Origin: Gammaproteobacteria bacterium
Lineage (GTDB): Bacteria; Pseudomonadota; Gammaproteobacteria; Steroidobacterales; Steroidobacteraceae
Length of the DNA stretch: 35,249 nucleotides
Direction of reading: 5' to 3'
NCBI GenBank assembly: GCA_005878095.1
Contig: VBNH01000051.1
Location: forward strand, 1-35,249
A program made the translations under genes and the position numbers. This document shows positions 31,456 to 35,249 of this stretch, in pieces (position 1 is the first letter of the stretch; every line of letters begins with the position of its first letter). Under the pieces are notes generated by a model that did no database searches, was not told where the DNA came from, and was given only the letters and a program-made list of their open reading frames with translations.

Positions 31456-32991
31456 TCAAGCCGCATACACTTTCCGCACCGTTTCCATGGTATCGGCGTC
31501 TTCGGCGCGCTTGTCGTCCCGGTAGCGCTTCACCCGCGCGAGCCGCAGTGCCAGGCCGCCCGGATAACGGCTGCTCGCCTGCAGGTCGCTGAAGGCGACT
31601 TCCACGACCAGCTCCGGTCGCACGTACACGGTCCACTGATCACGATGCGTCTCCCGTGCCAGAAGCTCAGTCGTCTGCCATTTCAGCATGGCGTCGGTGA
31701 GGCCCTTGAACGTCTTGCCGAGCATGACGTACTCGCCGGTGACCGGCTCGCGGGCACCGAGATGCAGGTTGGAGAGCTTGCCGGTGCGCCGGCCATGGCC
31801 CCACTCCGCCGCCAGCACCACCAGATCGAGGGTGTGCGCACGCTTGATCTTGAGCCAGCTCGCGCCCCGATTGCCGGCCTCGTAGGCGGCAGCGAGCGAC
31901 TTCGCCATGACACCCTCGTGACCGGCTGCCAGCGCGGCCTCATAGAAGGCGCGCGCCGCGGCTTCCGAGGAGGTGACGAGCCGTGGAATCTGCAACGCTG
32001 CCGGCACGGCCTGGCCGAGCGCCTGGAAGCGCTCGCGTGCCGGACGGTCCGCGATGCTCAGCGCATCGAGGCGCAGGCAGTCGAAGAAGAAAGCCTTGAT
32101 CGGCAGCTCGCCGCGCAATCGTTCGACGTTGAGCCTGCGGCCGAAGCGACGCATGGTGATCTGGAACGGATGCGGCCGGCCCGAGGCATCGAACGCGATC
32201 GCCTCGCCATCGAGCACCAGCGCCTGTCCGGGGAACGTACGCACCGCATCGACGATCTCCGGCAACGCGCCGGTGACATCGTTCAGCGCGCGCGTATAGA
32301 TGCGCACCTCTTCGCCCCTCTTGTGTACCTGTATGCGCGCCCCGTCCATCTTCCACTCGAACGCCACCTCGCCCTGCAATTCTCTGAGTGCCTCGCCTAC
32401 ATCGGCAGCGGTCTGGGCAAGCATAGGGGCGACCGGCGCGAACAGCTCCAGCTGGAATCGGCCCAGCGCATCGGCTCCTTCGAGCAATGCCGCCCGGGCC
32501 ACCGCTCCCAGACTCTTTGCATACATCGCCGCGCGGCGCACCTGCGCCACCGGCAGTTCGGCGGCCGCGGCGATGGCCTCGACCATACTTCCGGCCAGCG
32601 CGCCCTGCCGCAGCTCTCCGACCAGCAGATGCAGCAGGAACTGCTGCTCGGGGGCGGTCGCGCGCCGGAACAGGTCCCGCAGCGCCTCGGCGCGGCGGGC
32701 GGCCGAGCCCGCGCCGCGAATCGTGGCGATCAGGGCGAGGCTGCGATCCACCTCCGCAATCGACAGCGTCTCTGTGCTCGCAGCGCCGCTCGCCCCGGCT
32801 GCCTGCAAGGTCGAATAGCCGAGGCCGACCCGGCCCTGCGGGGTCTCTCCCGACAGATAGTGCGCGGCGGTCTCGATCTCATCGGGTGGCAGCGCCCGCA
32901 GGAACGAAGCCAACTCCCGCACCTTGGCCAGGCGAGCGGCGGTGGCGCCCACACGCTGCGATGTGCGCACGAGGTCGGCAAGCAGCGTCAT
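31456..32991 (-). CDS. ATP-dependent DNA ligase (LigB-like, archaeal/Lig1 type)
   Basis: The 511-residue enzyme has the three-part layout of Lig1-type ligases. An N-terminal helical DNA-binding domain (about 1-205) is followed by the adenylation domain with motif I EWKMDGARIQVHK, where Lys214 is the AMP-accepting residue. Further nucleotidyltransferase motifs include LVLDGEAIAFD, EGVMAKSL and WLKIKRAHTLDLVVL. An OB-fold domain ends RYPGGLALRLARVKRYRDDK, matching motif VI. It seals nicks using ATP, in addition to the NAD-dependent LigA that bacteria need for replication; accessory ligases are usually linked to repair. Its ATG overlaps the stop of the LysR gene (ATGA), so the two are probably cotranscribed, which is unusual for a LysR regulator. 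No Ku, exonuclease or helicase gene is next to it. Confidence 0.93.
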   Translation of the reverse strand: MTLLADLVRTSQRVGATAARLAKVRELASFLRALPPDEIETAAHYLSGETPQGRVGLGYSTLQAAGASGAASTETLSIAEVDRSLALIATIRGAGSAARRAEALRDLFRRATAPEQQFLLHLLVGELRQGALAGSMVEAIAAAAELPVAQVRRAAMYAKSLGAVARAALLEGADALGRFQLELFAPVAPMLAQTAADVGEALRELQGEVAFEWKMDGARIQVHKRGEEVRIYTRALNDVTGALPEIVDAVRTFPGQALVLDGEAIAFDASGRPHPFQITMRRFGRRLNVERLRGELPIKAFFFDCLRLDALSIADRPARERFQALGQAVPAALQIPRLVTSSEAAARAFYEAALAAGHEGVMAKSLAAAYEAGNRGASWLKIKRAHTLDLVVLAAEWGHGRRTGKLSNLHLGAREPVTGEYVMLGKTFKGLTDAMLKWQTTELLARETHRDQWTVYVRPELVVEVAFSDLQASSRYPGGLALRLARVKRYRDDKRAEDADTMETVRKVYAA

Positions 32992-33908
32992 GGGCTCGCT
33001 CGCTCAGCTCGGACGAGCGGCGTGCGCTCGGCTTGCCGCCGCAGCCACGCCAGCAGGATCGTCACCGCCTCACGCGGCGCGCCCCCCCGCGGGCGCACGA
33101 TCCAATACGCCGCGCCAAGATCGATGACGCGTGTTTCGAAGGGGCGCACGAGCGCGCCCGAGGCGAGATCTTCCTGCGCCAGGCGGTGACGGGCGAGCGC
33201 GACTCCCAGGCCTTGGGCCGCGGCGCGCAGCAGCAGATCGGAGGAGGCAAAGCGGGGCCCGCGCCGCACATCCAGTGCGGCCGGACCGTACTTCTGCCGC
33301 CACAGCTGCCAGCTCGTGTTCGGATCGCGATCGTGCAGCAGGCGCATCCGACACAGCTCCTCAGGATCCCTGAAACGTCCGCTCTGGCGCCACAGCGCGG
33401 GGCTCAGGAGCGGGTAGAGGCACTCGTCCATCAGCGGCTCGGCGAGCAATGCGGGCCACGGGCCCCGCCCGGTGCGGATTGCGAGGTCCGACGAGAACGA
33501 GCCGGGTTCCTCCAGGCGCTGGTCGACGACGACCGAAACCTCGAGCCGCGGGTAGGAGCGCTGCAGCGCCGGCAGGCGCGGCAGGAGCCAGCGCACCGCA
33601 AACGACGGCGTGGTGCACACACTCACGGAGTACGAGGAGCGTTGCTCGCGCACGGCTTCAACGGCCTGCTGCATGCCGTGCAGGGCGTTGCGTGCTGCCT
33701 CGGCCAACAGCTGGCCCTGCGCGGTCGCCCGCAAGCCGCCGGCGTCGCGCTTCTCGAGCAGGGCGACTCCCAGCCAGCGCTCGAGCTCCTTCAGGTGCCG
33801 GCTCACCGCCGAGTGCGAGATCGCGAGCTCACGGGCGGCGGCCCGCACGCCGCCGCGCTCCAGCACCAGGGCGAAGGCGCGCAGCGCATTGAGCGGCAGC
33901 CGGTCCAT
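32988..33908 (-). CDS. LysR-family transcriptional regulator
   Basis: The 306-residue protein has a LysR winged helix-turn-helix (about 1-65: LNALRAFALVLERGGVRAAA, then SHSAVSRHLKELERWLG). A periplasmic-binding-protein-like effector domain starts near 90 (VCTTPSFAVRWLLPRLPALQ). The latter segment and SDLAIRTGRG resemble the GcvA/AmpR branch. LysR proteins commonly regulate the divergent gene, which here is a LysE-type exporter 62 bases away; an amino acid or related effector is therefore plausible. The ATG at 33908 starts right before the DNA-binding domain and has no strong ribosome binding site. Its last bases overlap the ligase start. Confidence 0.92.
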   Translation of the reverse strand: MDRLPLNALRAFALVLERGGVRAAARELAISHSAVSRHLKELERWLGVALLEKRDAGGLRATAQGQLLAEAARNALHGMQQAVEAVREQRSSYSVSVCTTPSFAVRWLLPRLPALQRSYPRLEVSVVVDQRLEEPGSFSSDLAIRTGRGPWPALLAEPLMDECLYPLLSPALWRQSGRFRDPEELCRMRLLHDRDPNTSWQLWRQKYGPAALDVRRGPRFASSDLLLRAAAQGLGVALARHRLAQEDLASGALVRPFETRVIDLGAAYWIVRPRGGAPREAVTILLAWLRRQAERTPLVRAERASP

Positions 33909-33913
33909 GGTGA

Positions 33914-33922
33914 CTAATTTAG
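33914..33922. promoter_or_regulatory. CTAA-T-TTAG palindrome in the lysR/lysE intergenic region (possible operator)
   Basis: A 9-base palindrome with a one-base centre lies six bases upstream of the LysR start codon, in the AT-rich part of a 62-base divergent promoter region. LysR-type sites often have dyad symmetry with a T/A core, and the position would suit autoregulation. The palindrome is short and could be fortuitous. Confidence 0.25.
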
Positions 33923-33970
33923 ACCACGTAGCCGCGTTACGCACCACCGGCGTCTGTTACGGTGGCGGGC

Positions 33971-34576
33971 ATGAGTCTGATGGGACCGCCGGGCGCCATC
34001 GTGCTGCTGCTCTTCACCGCCGCCGTCACGCCCGGACCCAACAACCTGTTGATGCTGCGGATCGGGCTCGAGAGCGGCCTGCACGCGGTGCTCGCGCCCG
34101 CCACCGGGGTGGTCCTGGGGGGCGTTGTCATGCTGGTGCTGAGCTGCGCCGGGCTCGCGCGAGCGTTCGCGGCGCAACCCGGGCTGCGCGCGGCAACCAC
34201 GATCTGCGGGGCGGGCTGTGTGATGTGGCTCGGCGTGCGGCTGATTTGCCGTAGTGGCGCCAGTGCGCGTGCGCCGCTGGGCTCGCGGACTGGTGGCGCG
34301 TGCGATCTGCTGCGGATGTTTTTGTTTCAGTTCGTCAACCCGAAGGCGTGGATCCTGGTGTTGACGGTTACCGCGGCGGCGGGGGACACGTCGCTATCCC
34401 TGGTAACGCTCATCGTGCTGTTCATCCTCATCCCTTACGGGTGCCTCGCGCTCTGGGCCGGTGGCGGCTCGCTGGCGGCCAGCCTGGTGCACGACACGAG
34501 GGCCCGCGTGCGCCTGGAGCGCTCGGCCGGCGCGATGCTCGCGCTGTCGGGGCTGCTGCTGCTGTGCCGGCCATGA
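33971..34576 (+). CDS. LysE/RhtB-family translocator (amino acid exporter)
   Basis: The 201-residue inner-membrane protein has about six hydrophobic segments. The family signature FTAAVTPGPNNLLMLRIGLESG is near the N-terminus, and FQFVNPKAWILVLTVTAAA lies in the middle. Members export amino acids or their analogues by proton exchange. I chose the ATG at 33971, which has GGTGG upstream; a GTG at 33962 would add three residues. It is divergent from the LysR gene, the usual regulator-exporter arrangement. Its TGA overlaps the start of the FMN reductase gene, indicating an operon. Confidence 0.9.
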   Translation: MSLMGPPGAIVLLLFTAAVTPGPNNLLMLRIGLESGLHAVLAPATGVVLGGVVMLVLSCAGLARAFAAQPGLRAATTICGAGCVMWLGVRLICRSGASARAPLGSRTGGACDLLRMFLFQFVNPKAWILVLTVTAAAGDTSLSLVTLIVLFILIPYGCLALWAGGGSLAASLVHDTRARVRLERSAGAMLALSGLLLLCRP

Positions 34577-35181
34577 TGGGCGCGCACGCCAGGCCACACG
34601 CCGCGGCCGGGGAAGCCGCCGGTGGGCCGTCGCGTGTTGTGGCGATTGCCGGGAGTCTGCGGCGCGACTCGCTCAACCGCAGACTGATTGAAGCCGCCGC
34701 CGATTGCGCACCCGAGGGCATCGAGGTGTGCGTGTACCGGGGGCTCGGCGAGCTGCCGCCATTCAACCAGGACCTCGAGACGGGCGCGTTCGCCGCGGGA
34801 CCGGTGCGAGAGCTGTGCGAGCAGGTGGCCGCAGCCCAGGGACTCCTCATTGCGACGCCCGAATACAACCACTCCGTTCCGGGAGTGCTCAAGAATGCGA
34901 TCGACTGGCTCTCGCGCCCGTCAGCGGGGGCGGTACTGGCCGGCAAGCCCGTGGCAGTGGTGGGGGCGAGCGGCGGACGCTGGGGCACGCGCCTCGCGCA
35001 GGCCGCAGTACGCCAGGCGCTGTTCGCGACCGAGTCGCTGCTCGTGACGGCGCCCGCGCTCTACCTCGCCCAGACGGATGGGCCTTTCGACGCCAGCGGC
35101 TATCTCGCTGATGAGGCTGCGCGCGGCGCGTTACGGCAGATCCTCCAGGCCCTGGCGCAGATCATGCGGACCCGGGCGTGA
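34573..35181 (+). CDS. NAD(P)H-dependent FMN reductase (flavodoxin-like fold)
   Basis: The 202-residue protein belongs to the NADPH-dependent FMN reductase family. The flavin phosphate loop is GSLRRDSLNRRL (about 29-40), and the family hallmark TPEYNHSVPGVLKNAIDWLSRP is present in full. GKPVAVVGASGGRWGTRLAQ follows. Relatives such as ChrR and YieF reduce quinones, chromate or azo compounds with FMN; the physiological substrate is unknown. The ATG at 34573 overlaps the exporter stop codon (ATGA); a second ATG at 34576 is equally placed. Coupled translation with a LysE-type exporter suggests they respond to the same signal. The gene ends two bases before a convergent gene. Confidence 0.92.
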   Translation: MMGAHARPHAAAGEAAGGPSRVVAIAGSLRRDSLNRRLIEAAADCAPEGIEVCVYRGLGELPPFNQDLETGAFAAGPVRELCEQVAAAQGLLIATPEYNHSVPGVLKNAIDWLSRPSAGAVLAGKPVAVVGASGGRWGTRLAQAAVRQALFATESLLVTAPALYLAQTDGPFDASGYLADEAARGALRQILQALAQIMRTRA

Positions 35182-35183
35182 CT

Positions 35184-35249
35184 TCAGTGCTCGAGCATCT
35201 TCTTCAGATTGTCGAGACCGCCGCGATAAACGCCCTTGAGGAGCTTGGT
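35184..35249 (-). CDS. C-terminal end of a gene running off the window
   Basis: On the minus strand an open frame enters at the window edge and ends with TGA at 35184-35186. Its last 21 residues include KGVYRGGLDNLKKMLEH, an amphipathic C-terminal helix. This would suit the final helix of an SRPBCC/START-type protein, but the piece is too short for assignment. Confidence 0.45.
   Translation of the reverse strand, partial: TKLLKGVYRGGLDNLKKMLEH

Overview
The window looks like a chromosomal segment of a high-GC proteobacterium. The gene families (a secreted D-aminoacylase-like amidohydrolase, S9 and S8 peptidases, a GH92 mannosidase, Kup, LysR/LysE, hybrid kinases with a class III cyclase, and a TIR/TolB-like/TPR protein) would fit a soil or freshwater gammaproteobacterium of the Steroidobacteraceae/Xanthomonadales kind. 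That placement is inference; no rRNA or other marker gene is present. I see no tRNA, rRNA, CRISPR array, complete insertion sequence or prophage. Genes are dense on both strands, and both ends of the window cut through genes.

Layout. 1-5.9 kb: the end of a BNR/Asp-box protein, an orphan DNA methyltransferase in locally lower-GC DNA, an exported N-acyl-D-amino-acid deacylase-like amidohydrolase with an unusual metal site, a DUF1697 protein, a HAD hydrolase and an EamA transporter. 5.9-14.8 kb is a signalling block. It holds a TIR/TolB-like/TPR protein, then on the minus strand a pseudokinase with a C-terminal TonB-like domain, followed by a tightly packed operon: membrane hybrid histidine kinase (HAMP-GAF-HisKA-HATPase-REC-REC), two stand-alone receivers, and a HisKA-like/REC/class III cyclase. 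This reads as a phosphorelay that ends in cyclic nucleotide synthesis.

15.2-25.4 kb is mostly metabolism and transport: S9 peptidase, Kup potassium transporter, SDR oxidoreductase, a small hypothetical protein, a non-pyrrolysine MttB-family protein, a phosphoesterase broken by one frameshift, and a cysteine desulfurase-like PLP enzyme. 25.6-28.9 kb holds a LuxR-type regulator with a degenerate receiver, convergent with a two-gene unit: a Pro/Phe/Gln-rich repeat protein followed by a leaderless subtilisin-like peptidase. 29.1-35.2 kb holds a GH92 alpha-mannosidase, a LysR regulator overlapping an ATP-dependent DNA ligase, a divergent LysE exporter overlapping an FMN reductase, and the tail of one more gene.

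The best candidates for something new are the repeat protein/subtilisin pair, the pseudokinase-TonB protein next to the phosphorelay-cyclase operon, and the TIR/TolB-like/TPR protein. All functional links between neighbours are inferred from gene order and overlaps.
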